From Chamaecyparis obtusa (Eukaryota > Streptophyta > Pinopsida > Cupressales > Cupressaceae), in NCBI GenBank assembly GCA_027943335.1, contig BSBK01001118.1, positions 601,501 through 665,500 on the forward strand: a stretch of DNA of 64,000 nt, read 5' to 3'. A program made the position numbers and the translations under genes. Shown here piece after piece: positions 47,641 through 59,731 of the stretch; the first letter of the stretch is position 1, and each line of letters begins with the position of its first letter. The notes beneath the pieces are model-generated. The model saw nothing but the letters and a program-made list of their open reading frames with translations. It made no database searches and was not told where the DNA came from.

Positions 47641-48805
47641 GTTGCTGAACATTCTGAGACAAAGGAGTTTGTGTTCTATGCTTTTATGGCTAAAAGCCCT
47701 TCCGATTCAGCCCGATCCTCTGCTTGGTATATTGACTTTGGTGCTTCACGTCATTTCTCTCATCGGCGTGACTGGTTTACAGATTTCTATCCATACAACG
47801 ATTCAGTTGTGTTTGGCAGAGGAGAGGAGTTCAAAATTATTGGCAAAGGAAATGTTCAGATACAGTCTAGTGGGTGTCAACTCATCTTTCACAATGTCTG
47901 CTACATTCCTGGTATGGCACTCAATCTTCTCTCTGTGAGTTAGATCATGAGAAATTCTCCTCAGTTGGATGTGGTGTTCAGTGCCCACAAATGCTCCGTT
48001 ATTGATCGAGAGACTCGTCTTACTGTTGCTACTGGTCTAGAGGATCATGGCCTATATCGGCTTACTGACACTGGTGATTCTCCTGAAATAGCTATGGCAG
48101 CTCGTGATTTATCTCTCAGCACTTTGTGGCATCACAGATATGGACATCTCAACATCCAGTATCTCTCTCAGCTATCCTGGGAGGAACTTGTTTCTGGACT
48201 ACCTCCGATTCAGCCGCAACATCTTGAAGTATGTGACGCCTGTCAAGCTGGCAAACAACATCGAACTCCCTTCAAAGATGGAGATTCTTGGCGTGCATCT
48301 TAGGTACTTCAATTACTTCATGCTGATATTTGTGGTCCTATGAATACATCTTCAGTTACTGGTTGCAAATATTTTTTGCTTATTGTTGATGATTTTAGTA
48401 GAAAAATGTGGGTGTACTTTCTTAAACAAAAATCAGATGCTCTTAGTACATTTCAGAATTTTAAGTTGTTAGTTGAAAACGAGTCTGGCTGCAGTATCGT
48501 TTCTCTTAGAACAGATAATGGGGGGGAATTTTGTTCTCATGCATTCTCCGGTTTTTGTGCTGAACATGGCATCAAGCGCCAATTCACCACACCTTACACT
48601 CCTCAGCAAAATAGTGTTGTTGAGCGTCGCAATTGTACGATTGTTGAGATGGCTCGTTCTATGTTACAACACAGGAGTGTTCCTAATAAGTATTGGGCAG
48701 AAGCAGTGTTTACTGCTGTTTACCTTCTGAATCGTTCCCCTACTCAGGCTGTCAAGAACAAAACTCCCGAAGAATTGTGGTTTGGTCGTAATACAAGGTC
48801 AACTA
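47641..48805 (+). pseudogene. Copia protease and integrase
   Basis: The protease motif reads WYIDFGASRHF near 47728 (DFGA instead of DSGA, a changed active-site Ser). The integrase zinc domain is HHRYGHLNIQYLS...CDACQAGKQH near 48127-48260. The core has LHADICGPM near 48322, RTDNGGEF near 48508 and QNSVVERRN near 48607, so D, D and E are kept. TAG stops lie at 47941 and 48301. The frame ends at a deletion near 48805 that removes the integrase C-terminus. Confidence 0.85.
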
Positions 48806-50189
48806 TAAAGCTGATGGCACCTTAGACAAGTATAAGGCTCGTCTTGTTGCTCGAGGGTTCTCACAAAGGGAAGGTATTGACTATGAGGAGACTTTTGCTC
48901 CTACAGCTAAAATTAGTACCATATGGCTTTTTCTTGCTCTAGCAGCTCAGTTTGGTTGGAAAGTTCATCAGATGGATGTCAAGAGTGCCTTTTTGAATGG
49001 TGACTTACAGGAAGAGGTCTACATGACGCAACCTTCTAGATTTAAGGTTGCCGGTCAGGAACACAAAGTCTGTAAACTTGTCAAAGCTCTCTATGGTCTG
49101 AAACAAGTTCCTTGGGCTTGGTACATGAAAATTGATAAATATTTAACCGACCATGGTTTTCAGAGGAGTCCATCGGATTTAAACCTATCTATCAAACATG
49201 TAGGTGATGATGTCTTGTTTATCATTGTTTATGTGGATGATTTGATCATCACTGGAAGTTTAGCACATTTGATCGCGGAAATCAAACAGGATTTGTGCAG
49301 CACTTTTGATATGACAGATTTGGGACTCTTGCACTATTGTCTCGGAATTGAGGTTTGGCAGACTGAACACAGTATGTTTCTTTCTCAGTCCAAGTATGCT
49401 AGAAGTCTTCTAGACAGGTTTAGAATGCAGGATTGCAAACTTGCTCTCACTCCTATGGAACCCGGGCTCAAATTATTAGCTCAGTCTGATTCACCTGCTG
49501 TAGATGAATCCTTGTTTAGACAACTAGTGGGTAGTCTCATTTTTCTTACTGCCACCAGACCTGACATTAGTTTTGCTGTAAGCTATGTCTCCCACTTTAT
49601 GACAGCACCCAAGACTGATCATTGGGCAGCTGCAAAGCGTGTCCTGCGCTATGTTAGTGGTACTCTTGATTATGGTCTTCTATACACTCAGAAGTCTGAT
49701 TCTACACTATGTGGCTACACAGATTCAGATTGGGCCAACTCTGTTGATGATCGTAAGTCTACTGTTGGATATGTGTTTAATTTAGGATCTGCTACTGTGA
49801 CATGGACTAGTAAGAAGCAACAAGCGGTGGCCCTGTCTTCGATTGAAGCAGAGTATCAGGGAGCAGTTAAGGCAGCTTGTGAGGCTGTTTGGCTTTAGCG
49901 GATGCTTGCAGATATGCATGTTCCTCAATCAGGACCGACTCCTATATTTTGTGATAATCAGGGAGTACTCAAATTGGTAAAGAATCCGGTCTTCCATGAA
50001 TGAACCAAGCATGTCGAAACACATTGTCACTACATTCTTCAGCTGGTTGAAGACAAATCTATTCAGTTGCTGTATGTTCCCACCTTAGAACAGTCTGCTG
50101 ATATTTTCACCAAGTCTCTCGGTTTTGATAAATTTGTAAAATTCAGGGAAGTTATTGGTGTAATTGACAGATTGAGCATTATGGGAGGG
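48806..50189 (+). pseudogene. Copia reverse transcriptase and RNase H
   Basis: It begins YKADGTLDKYKARLVARGF near 48807 in a new frame relative to integrase. VHQMDVKSAFLNGDLQEEVY is at 48966, the catalytic IIVYVDDLIITG near 49222, and the RNase H motifs DSDWANSVDDRKSTVGY and SSIEAEY near 49726 and 49840. Stops are TAG 49896 and TGA 50001. It ends with ATGGGAGGG (polypurine tract) before the 3' LTR. Confidence 0.85.
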
Positions 50190-50347
50190 TATTAGAATGT
50201 TTCTAATATTAACTCTCAATCTTGTATTGAGTTGTATTTTAGAAGTTTCTATTTCTATTTTTATCGTCATGTATATATGAGCTTCAAGCTCCTTGTAAAT
50301 GTATTCATTGATTATTCAATACAAACTATTCTGATTACAATTTTATA
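50190..50347 (+). repeat. Copia 3' LTR (158 bp)
   Basis: Same length as the 5' LTR. The three differences lie at the AACGCTC/AACTCTC, TTGTGTTG/TTGAGTTG and TTCTGTTT/TTCTATTT sites. Confidence 0.9.
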
Positions 50348-50852
50348 TTGTTCAAGTGAAGTTTTAATTTTTTGAATTATCTTTCAGGGTTGCAATAGAA
50401 ATATCTATATTTCCTTGTTCTATAATCAGATAATAAAAATACAAATCTCAAACATCTTATTGCATTATTGGTCTTTCCAAATTTTTATCACATTTAGAGT
50501 TCTAATTTATGCTCTCTTTTTTGTTTAAAGATTTCAAATTTAATATTTATACATGAAAGTTCTTACAAGGGCTTATAAATAATTAAAAAATGTTTTAGAA
50601 ATGCTTTGTAAGGATGTTTGAGTGTTGTTTTGAATATTTTAACTTTAATATTTTCAAATGTTTATTTACAGAAGTAAAACTAAATATTTTTCAGAGTTTC
50701 ATTTCAGTTGTTTTTAGGATTTTATAACTGCTGTTTTAAATTTTTTAATTGATATTTTTGGATTCTTGGTTCTTAAGCATATCATGGGTGCTCATTGGCA
50801 AACAGTGGTAGGCTGCAGTTGGTAACAATAGCTTCTGTCTGGTACATCTTAG

Positions 50853-51055
50853 GTGTGGAGACTTGGCAATGGCACATTACAGCAAACATTTACATTTCCA
50901 GGGGAGATAAAAGCTATTACAGTGGATCCTGGAGAGAGATTACTATTTGCTGGATCTGTGGATGGAACAATATTTGTCAATGAACTTGACATTGGATTGC
51001 AGGGTACTAGTGATGTTGCTACAGAAAATCAATCATCCATGTTAATTGGCCATAG
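50853..51055 (+). CDS. IPI3/WDR18-like, third visible exon
   Basis: The acceptor is ATCTTAG ending at 50852. The exon reads VWRLGNGTLQQTF, IKAITVDPGERLLFAGSVDG and MLIGH, then donor GTAACA at 51056. DPGERLLFAGSVDG fits the conserved IPI3 pattern of DPGE followed by a GG-x-DG blade end. The frame is intact, and no stop or lost splice site is seen, so the gene may still be functional despite the inserted elements. Confidence 0.75.
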
Positions 51056-51163
51056 GTAACAACGATTTTTTAAAAATTGTGTTCAATGGGAGCACTAGTG
51101 GTGTTTCTTTTTCAATAAAAAATTGACAATTTTTAAAATCTGAGTCTCAGTGCTCTTTAATAG

Positions 51164-51291
51164 GGGATCTATTACAGCTCTAGCCTTCACAACAAATCAG
51201 TTGTGGCTGGTATCTGCTGCAGAAGATTGCACTGCACGCATATGGGATGTAGTTACTGGCCAGGTTATTCGGATATTCAACCATAGGAAAG
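51164..51291 (+). CDS. IPI3/WDR18-like, fourth visible exon
   Basis: The acceptor is AATAG ending at 51163; the split codon AG/G joins it in frame to the previous exon across a 108-bp intron. It encodes GSITALAFTTNQLWLVSAAE, then DCTARIWDVVTGQVIRIF and NHRKG, another blade. The donor is GGTATT at 51292, leaving phase 1. No later exon was found, so the next intron is over 12 kb or the rest is lost. Confidence 0.75.
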
Positions 51292-51424
51292 GTATTTTTT
51301 GGCTGCTAGATACTTTTCATGTCAGCAACTATTGCTAGCTAATGTTCTAACTTTTCAATAACCTTTTGAATTGGTAAGTACTCACTACAAGTACACAATG
51401 CACACAATTTTTCCTTTTTTTCAC

Positions 51425-51950
51425 TGTAATGTCCCCTTTCTGGTTGGTTTGGGAATTTGGGACAATCACCTTGAATTTTCAATCGCACAAGACTTCTTTC
51501 CTTCAATTCTTGATTATTATGTTCTTATATTGTATGAATAATATCAATTCCTATCACTACTATCTCAGATTGGACAATTTGATATATGGTATATGAATTG
51601 ATCTATATATTTGCACTTTAGTGCCATAAGATTATCTCTATTATGTTTGATATGACTGATTAAAGTATGCCAGATGATCTTGATGTTCAATAGTCTTCTT
51701 TGATTTGACAATGGAAAATGTGTTATAATTGTTTCCTAATTGCTTATAATGATGCATTACTATTTCTGATTCAATTCTTCAATATATGCAATGTATAGGA
51801 CATGATAATAGCACTTACAGCAATATGTTGCTGTTTAATATAGATAAAGGTGGTTTCCTTTTGTACGCTTCCAGTCCCTTAGACCCTTTTGGTGGTCTCT
51901 TGTGGGACATTAATAATATATCTTATCTTATTTTATCTTATCCTTGCAAC
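51425..51950 (-). mobile_element. LTR 3' end on minus strand, other border not found
   Basis: TGTAATGTCCCCTTTCTGG is followed by TTTGGGACAATCACCTTG, resembling the reverse complement of the end of the LTR at 22966-25126 (TTGGGACAATTACCTTGC). No matching start was found to the right. Confidence 0.5.
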
Positions 51951-52160
51951 CAGTATTGACATTGTTTTTGAGATGATCTAGTTATTTGTGATGACCCGTT
52001 TTCCTATAACTTGTCAGATTTTGTGTTGCTGTAGCAATACATGATCAGCTTGTTTTAGCCAGCAATTCCCTCTAAGAGCCAGTAGGTACCATGTAATGCT
52101 GTGACTGGTGTTTGAGACTCAGTACCAGCCACCGAATATTGATAGCTGCAATGATAAGTA

Positions 52161-52463
52161 ATGTGGTGATTCATCCTTTGGAATCAGCATCGATTCTTAT
52201 ATATACCCATTGGCATCTCTTCTTAATGGTGGTTTATTGATTTAAACAAATTTGATCAGTATTGTCTTAGTCTATCGATCATATGATTGATTAAATATTA
52301 AATATTATTTTATGTGGTGATCCATCCTTTGGAATCAGCATCGATTCTTATATATACCCATTGACATCTCTTCTTAATGGTGGTTTATTGATTTAAACAA
52401 ATTTGATCAGTATTGTCTTAGTCTACCGATCATATGATTGATTAAATATTAAATATTATTTTA
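52161..52463 (+). repeat. Tandem duplication, 151-bp unit
   Basis: ATGTGGTGATTCATCCTTTG at 52161 recurs at 52312 (ATGTGGTGATCCATCC), and both copies run to TAAATATTATTTTA. Very few differences, so it is recent. Confidence 0.9.
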
Positions 52464-52518
52464 CTTTCTTAAAATGGTTATATATAACAATACAAAAAAT
52501 ATTAATATTATAATAATA

Positions 52519-55500
52519 TTTTTATTTTTTTTGATAGATAAACGGCCTAAGCCTTGATATATCATAAAGTATGTAGATACATCTGGATAATCAGATTTTA
52601 GTCCCAAGTTACATTTTTCCATCTTCCTAGGTCGTTCCTCATCCTTCCCTTCTTCTGCCTCTGGTCACGATCTGTATATAATCTGACCACTACATCTGGC
52701 ACTTATGTTATGGATAAAGCTCTGAATAGTCACAAAACCATGAATACAGAAAGGTCATAGAGATGAAATGTAAAGAGATAAAAGTATTTTCTTAAACAAA
52801 AATAAAATATACATCTAAATCATCAGAAAATACATCTAATAGAGCGAAGTAGTCACTCCTCAGCTGACAAAACATATCCTAAGGAATGCGATTATCAATT
52901 TGTTACACCGAAGGGTGTTTTCCGGCTTAGTTACATAAAAATACAACAGTAATAAACCTATGTTACCTTACTAGCATAAAAGAGGCTCCCTGTTATTCTG
53001 AATGTCCATCGAGTCCAAACTAGAAGATTCCATAACCTCCAATATTCACCTCAAACTCATTTTCCCTGGCTCCAACATCATCTTCCACAACGAATCTGTC
53101 TTTCCAATCATATTGTCTTAGGATGCAAGATGTAGGTAGTGGGCAAAAGCAAAAGAAAGACTCCTGAGTCTTCCTAGGGATAATGAGATGTAAACTGTGG
53201 TTAAAATTCTAAAAAATCTAAACCATCCCCAATTTAGATGGAGTTCCTATATTGAAATTATGACTTCTTATGTCTGACCTTTTTTGATACCTATATTAGC
53301 TAATTCATCCGCTCTATGATTGCCCTCCCAATATATAAGATTGATTGTGATCTTGTCAAAGGTCCGAAATAGTGAGAGGGCTCTAGATAAAATTGAGTCC
53401 AGTCTCCAATTAATGAGGGATCCTTTCCTTATAGCATTTATTATAATTGCAGAATCTCCTTCAATCTCAACATTCTTGCAACCAAGAGTTTTACACAGTT
53501 CTAGTCCTTCAACTAAAGTCGTTAATTCCACCCAATTATTAGTTTCTATTCCTATATATCTAGCTAACTTTGCTATCTCCATGCCTTCTGAGTTATGGAT
53601 ACTACAACCAATGCTTGCTTTGCCCGGATTCCCTCTTGAAGCTCCGTCAAAATTGAGTTTAAACCAACCCTCCTTGGGGGGTTGCCATTGGCACTTCTCC
53701 CATTTTCTTTTTGAAGTATCCCTCTTGTTCCTTTAAAGGGGGGTAATTTTAGACCTATCCACTTGCCTCTCATTTTCTCATCCCAATGAGACATTATAGC
53801 CTCCTTTTGTTTATTCAAAACTCGACTGTTAGTAAGTTCAATGACAAAAGTCTCAATTTTAATTAGAAGTTGTTCCAAATTCATCTTCATATCTTGAAAA
53901 ATTCTTCGGTTGCGTTCCTTCCATAGTTACCATAGGACTATGGAAGGTGTAGATATCCATAAAGAGCTATAAATACTATCCTTTCGAAGGAGGGGCCAAG
54001 CATGTAGCATATCCATTATGGTTCTTGGAAATGCTGATACGCACCCCAATTGTGAACAGAGCCATTTCTAGCTTTGACTCGAATACTAACAATGCAAAAA
54101 AGGTGGTCAATGGATTCTTCCTCATTTTCGCATGGACATCTACTTGGGCCTTGGAATTCCATTTTCTTAAATCTTTTTGAGGTAAGGACCTTCCTATTTA
54201 AAACTAACTAGGAGAAAAATGTCACCTTAGGCAGACAAGCTTTATTCCAACATAAAGTTGTAGGGAGGGAGTCCTTTGTGCTCATCTGGGGAGACTTGAG
54301 GAATTTATACCCCTCCTTCAAGTTGTATTCCCCTCTCTTGCTTCCATCCCACATCAATTTGTCCTTGCCAAAATTGAAAGTTACTTTCATTTTTGATAAA
54401 GTTCTTATTAGATCTTCTGCTTCCTTAGGTGGGAGGTTCATGTCCTTGAAATCCTTCCATTTCCAACCTTTTCCTCCATCCTCAAAGGTCACATAATCTA
54501 TAACTCTTTTTCCCCATCTAGCTTCAAGTATCAACCTTAATTGGGCTAGTTTACCATCCTTTTCCAAAGCACCATATCCTCCCCAAGAGTCTTCCCAGAA
54601 GAGAGCTTCTTCCCCCATCCCTAGGTTCCATGTTAGTCTATCTTGGATGGAGGATCTACACACCATCATGAAGTTCCGAATTCTCAATCCTCTAGGCGGT
54701 GATTTCTCCCTAAATATGCTGATCGGATTAGTATTGCTCAGATATTTCTTCATTAGGATCTTTTCCCAGTTGAGGTGTGGATTCCTGTACATTTTCCATA
54801 CTTGTTTAGCTCCTAAAGCTTTACCTTGGATTTTGATGTCCCTAATCCCTACACCTCCCTCATCTTTTGGTCTGCATACCTTGTCCTAAGCTAATAGGTA
54901 ATTTTTTTTCTTTTTGCATGTTCCCTGCCAAAAGAAAGTCCTAAGGAGTCTATTGATTTCTTCCCTATTTTTTCCGAGGAGATCAATACAAGATAATTGA
55001 TAAATAGGTTGTGTTGAAAGGACACATTGTATCATTGTTGCTCTACTTGCAGAAGAGAGCCATTTTCCTCTCCAGGAATTCATTTTTCTTTTGATCTTTT
55101 CTGTTATTTGTTCCCATAATTTTGTCGAACGTGCTAAAGGGAGACCTAGGTATTTACAAGGTAAACTTCCTCTATTGAAATTCATAATTTGGCAAATCTA
55201 CTGCTCCAGATTAGGATGGGTATTAAAGAAGAAGATTTCTGACTTCTTGGGGTTAATCTCTTGACCTGATGCATTGGTATATAGACTTAATATTGTTTTA
55301 TATGCTTTTGCCTCCTCTATGGTACTTTGTCCATAAAGCATAGTGTCATCAACAAACTGTTGGTGGGTTGTCGGATCCAGGTCACTAGTGATCCTTATTC
55401 CTTCAATAGTCTTCTCATATCTGGTATTGTTTATTGATCTTCCTAATGCTGCTGCCATAAGGAAGAAAAGAAAAGGGGATATTGGATCCTCCTGTCTAAG

Positions 55501-56660
55501 TTCCTTGCTTATTCCAAAAAAGCTTTTGGGAGATCCATTTACTAGTATGTATAACTTAGGGGAGGATATGCACTCAAAGATCATATCTGCCCATTGTTTT
55601 GCGAACCCAAAGTCTTCGAGGAAGTTCCTCGAAAAGCCCCAATTCCACTTTATCATATGCCTTTTTAATATCTAGCTTAATTAACATACTAGGCTCTTTG
55701 TTGTTTTGAATGGTATGAATGGCCTCTTGGGTGAGAATTACTCCATCGAAGATAGATCTTCCCTGTAGAAACCCTGTTTGTTTCTTGCTAATCAGGTTTG
55801 GGAAAAGTTTTTGGATTCTCATTGCCATAGTCTTAGTAAATAGTTTATAGAGTATTGCAAAGAGCTATGAGACGATAATCATTGAAAGTTTTTGATTTCT
55901 TCTTTTTCGAGATAAGGGTGATAAAGGTATTATTCACCTCCCCGAGGAGTTTTCCTGAATTTCGTACTCCTAATGCCTCAATTACCTCCATCCCTATGAA
56001 GTCCCAACATTTTTGAAAAAAAAATGTCGGAAACCCATCCGGCCTTGGATATTTATTTGTATTCATTTTCTTAAGGGCCATACTTCCTCAAAGGTAAATT
56101 TTACCAACAATGTTTTATTTTGTTCTTTGGATATAACCTTTGGGATGTTCTTAATGATGCTTTGTTGTGCCCCTAGGTTCTGGTTACCATTATTATTGAA
56201 GATTTCTTCAAAGTACTTTATTGCCTCTTTTGCAATATCATCTGGGTCCTCTAGTTTTTCCCCATCCATATTTTGAATGGAAGTGATTCTTTTAGCTATT
56301 CTACGTTGTTTTGTGCTGTTGTGAAAGAATTTTGTGTTTCTATCCCCTACCTCAAGCCATGTTTCTCTTGATTTTTGTCTCCAAAACAGCTGCTCTTTGG
56401 TTAAGATTTCTTCATAATCCTTCATTAGGCACTTCTCTCTTTCTTATAAGGCTAAATTCATCCCTTTCTCTATAACCTCTTTGTTTAGATTCTCCAATTC
56501 TACTTCCAATTCTTGTTTTCAAAGATATTCCCAAAATGTTCAAAATTCCATACCTTAAGTTAAGCCTTTCCTTGATCCATCCTTTTCCAAGCTTTGTTTG
56601 TTCCATCCTTTTTGTCATAAACATCTTCTTTGTTATTTTGCCTTGTTGATTTAACAAAGG
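52519..56660 (-). pseudogene. L1-type LINE with RNase H, 5'-truncated and broken
   Basis: Read on the minus strand from 56660: a pre-reverse-transcriptase segment (LEVGDRNTKFFHNSTKQRR near 56350), then reverse transcriptase with QTGFLQGRSIFDGVILTQEA near 55770, IKLDIKKAYDKVE near 55670, FVDDTMLYGQ near 55350 and LGLPLARSTKLWEQITEKI near 55130. A zinc-binding region (LCWNKACLPKVTFFSW near 54240) and a C-terminal RNase H (GDSAIIINAIRKGS, NHRADELANIGIKKGQ, 53268-53582) follow. Several frameshifts and stops break it. A T-rich run at 52519-52533 on the + strand fits the poly-A tail. The endonuclease at the 5' end is missing. Confidence 0.9.
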
Positions 56661-56789
56661 TACTTCTACAGCCCAAAGTTACACTTATAACATATGTTGT
56701 TAAAATCCATTAGAGGAGCAAATGAGTTGAATTTCCTTTCTAAAAATCCAAACTTATTTCTTATATGAACTCTACATTGTAATGCTCTG

Positions 56790-58790
56790 TGACTATATTG
56801 ATTGCATGAATATCAATAGCCATGAAAGGAAAGTTGAACTTGGTAGTGCATTGCTTTCTTTTAGGGAAGGACATTTGAGGTTGTCCTTGTTGGCTCTTTG
56901 AAACTGTGAGGCTTTAGCTTCCTTCTTGATTTCCTCTTTTGTTGCTTCTTTGTTGGAACTTTGAGGGCCACAACAAAACTCCTGCTTTCCAACTTCTTCA
57001 TTGTTTGAAAACATTTTCCATCAAAACCAAGACCACTATTGACAACTTGTGATCTTTGTGAGTTAATAAGATCTTGTAATATTTTTGAACTCTTGTTAAA
57101 CATCATGTTTTTGTTGTGCTGCACTGTAGCCTTTTCTGGCTCTAGGAAACAATTTCTGATTCAAGCTTCTCACATTCTAAGATTTTTGCTTTTAGCTGCC
57201 CTTTCAAAACATCTTCAATGTGTTTGGCTTCTTTAGCTTGAGTCTTTACATCCATAATTGTCTTCTATGATTTTTCACCATCTTCTCAAATTTGATCTTT
57301 CAACTTCGAGTTCCTCTTCTTGAGTCTTTTGATTTCATTGATGGTGATGATAAGTTCTTCCTCAATATCTGCTATAGTATCCTTTTTTCCTTCTGTCCTT
57401 TCACTTTCTTTATCTTCGTTCCTTGGAGTTTCGTCTTTTATTTTCATGTTCATGAAAATAATTTCTTCTCTTTTGCTCTCTGAAATGATTTCCTCACTTT
57501 CAAATGAGCTATTACTTCCTTGGGCATATAGGCTCTTCTCGTGTCTTTGAAAATTCTTCTTCTTGGATTTTCCTTGAGTGTACTCCTTGCTATAATGAAT
57601 TTTCTTGACTTTTCTCTTGGCATAATATACTTCCTCTTCAGTGCTTTCTTTTCCAGCTTGTGGACATTTGGTAGCATAGTGACCTATATTACCACAATTA
57701 AAACATTTAAGAAATACTTTAATTTGCGCTCGCTGGATCCTCTATTGATTTTTTTTACAAAGTAAACTTCTTCCTCATCACTAGAACTTTTTTCGCTTGT
57801 TGGAACTTTGTTCTTCATCCTTCTTGATGCTTTCAAGGCGGCTTCTCATTTTGATGTTGTTCCATTCTCGGACCTCATTTCGTATGCCATAAGAATACCA
57901 TGCAACCCATCCATCTTTAAGGTGTCTAGGTCCTTCATTTCTTCGATAGTCAAAACGATAGCTGGAAGACTTGCCATGGACTCGCTAGGGCTCGCGAGTT
58001 TGTTGGCTTGTTGAGTTGATTCGCTATAGAGCTGCGAGCCGTGTCCTGAAGAGTCTTAGGCTACGACTTAGGAGTTTTTGGCTGTGAAATTAGGAGTTTT
58101 TAGCTATGACTCAAGAGTTTTGGGCTAGGACTAGCACATTGATGGAAACACCCAGACACTTTAAAAAGCTCACGTTTTTTTGGTTTTTTCTATTTTCATT
58201 CTTTTCTTAGGTGCTCAAAATAGGTTTGCATTGTGAAGCAAGTTTTGAAGAAGACAGGCATATAAGATCAAAGATTAATTTCTTTTCTTTTGTAAAACTA
58301 TGGTTTTCTTCTTTGCGGAGTCTTAGCTGAGTTTTTTGCCGAGTCCCAAGACTAAGTCCTATTTTGGGCTGCCGAGTCTGAGTTTTCAAACTTTGGTTGA
58401 AACCTTTGCATTGAATCTCATGGGGAGAGATCTTAATACTTTTTGCACAATAACGTCATCCTCAATCTTTTCTCCGAGGCCACAATTTGTCTTGGAGTTC
58501 GAGTCTGTTGAGGCTTATCCGCATTTTTCTTCGCCAAGGTGTAGTGCATGACTTTGACAAATTCGAATTCAGTTGGACATATAATTGCATTCATACCTTT
58601 AGCATTGTTCTTAGTTGCCCTTTTTCTGACTTGATTGGTAGGTGGAATAGATGGTGCCACATGGTAGTCCACAACTGATTGCCATAGATCAAATCCATGA
58701 GCCATCAAATAAATGCGCATCCTTACACTCCAAAATGCATTGTTGCTTTCGTCAATCAATGGACCTCGGTTTGAAGGAAACCCTTCTTAG
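56790..58790 (-). pseudogene. Copia gag (UBN2-type) with zinc knuckle, interrupted
   Basis: On the minus strand: FWSVRMRIYLMAHGFDLWQ near 58730 and EFEFVKVMHYTLAKK near 58570 match copia gag. After an interruption (about 57975-58390) it resumes with EEMKDLDTLKMDGLHGILMA near 57930, then the zinc knuckle CFNCGNIGHYATKC near 57690, then a Lys/Glu-rich coiled coil to about 57290. The remainder toward 56790 is not recognised. No pol follows, so the element is a fragment. Confidence 0.75.
57970..58395 (-). mobile_element. Insertion in copia gag with GACTCGGC-type repeats
   Basis: The gag reading frame stops at both ends of this stretch. Near 58320-58375 and 57975-58045 it holds repeated GAGTC, GACTCGGC-like and CTCGCGAG words; the middle is non-coding. 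It may be a small transposon or an old intron-like insertion; no terminal repeats were resolved. Confidence 0.35.
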
Positions 58791-58795
58791 TTCAC

Positions 58796-59718
58796 CATGT
58801 AAGAACCCCTTCTGGTTCTAAAATTGACAAACACCAAATTGCTTCATTTTAATATGTTAGACATTTCATCAAACACTTTGCGTGAAACCTTTATCTTGCT
58901 GTCTTTTATTTTCAGACTGTATTTGCTTGCTTGGAATGGTTTCAAATGAAGTTTAAGTGCTAATAAATGATTATTAAGAGATCTAGACAAAGAACTGAAA
59001 TACAAATGCAATCCCTTTTGACCATCTGAATGCATACATAAGATTTCTTCATGTAAAATGTGCATCTACAGCCAATAGACATTTCTACAAACACTTGGCA
59101 TGCATCCTTACAATTCTTTCACCAAAGAAATGTTTACAAATATACTAGAAACCATACATATATTTTAAATACAAATTGACACCTTTAAACACCAAACACG
59201 ACTGCCTTGAGATGAATTGCAGCCCCAAAGAAGTGTCACGCAACTCTTAAAATTCAATTGCTGCTACCTAACGAATAATCGCAGCTAGTAATGGGAGTAT
59301 CATAGCTCACCATTAGCTATTTCATAGCCCCATAAAATAAATCGCAGCCCACATGAAATAAATTGCAGCCTCCAGAGTCTGCTGCAAATTTCAAATGTGA
59401 TCCAAATCAGAAGAATTTTGCAGCCTTCAAACCCTTCCCAATTTCATCAATATGAATGCATAATAATGATAATTCTGGTATACAGCAGCACCAAAATTAT
59501 CAACAACATAATCAGAATTAATTTTCAGAATCCAGTGCACAATTCACCACTATACCAGTGATTCAAAGTGCGAATTAAGGGGAGGAATTAGTCCTCAAAC
59601 CCTAGCTGAAGAACTTCTCAACTATTTTGTAAGAACCCTTGCTGGTTCTAACTTTGACAAACACCAAATTGCTTCACTTTTTATATGTTTGACATTTTGT
59701 CAAACACTTAGCGTGCAA
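58796..59718 (-). mobile_element. LTR/leader remnants with two related ~90-bp copies
   Basis: CAAACACCAAATTGCTTCA and TGTAAGAACCC occur at 58799-58885 and again at 59630-59715, each followed by a CAAACACTT(T/A)GCGTG motif. The second copy directly adjoins a minus-strand primer-binding site. Between them is AT-rich DNA with repeated GCAGCC/GCAGCCC words. Confidence 0.5.
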
Positions 59719-59730
59719 GCTCTGATACCA
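59719..59730 (-). other. Primer-binding site, minus strand
   Basis: On the minus strand TGGTATCAGAGC, one base after a presumed LTR end TTTACA at 59732. Confidence 0.7.
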
Positions 59731-59731
59731 C

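Larger units (their letters stand above)
45894..50347 (+). mobile_element. Complete Ty1-copia element, TA...TA termini, TSD TTGTT
   Basis: The two LTRs (45894-46051 and 50190-50347) are each 158 bp and differ at three positions that I can count. TTGTT precedes (45889-45893) and follows (50348-50352). LTR ends are TATTAGAATG and CAATTTTATA rather than TG...CA. Order is primer-binding site, gag, protease, integrase, reverse transcriptase, RNase H, as in copia. It lies in the giant intron, sense to the WD40 gene. The coding region is broken. Confidence 0.9.
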
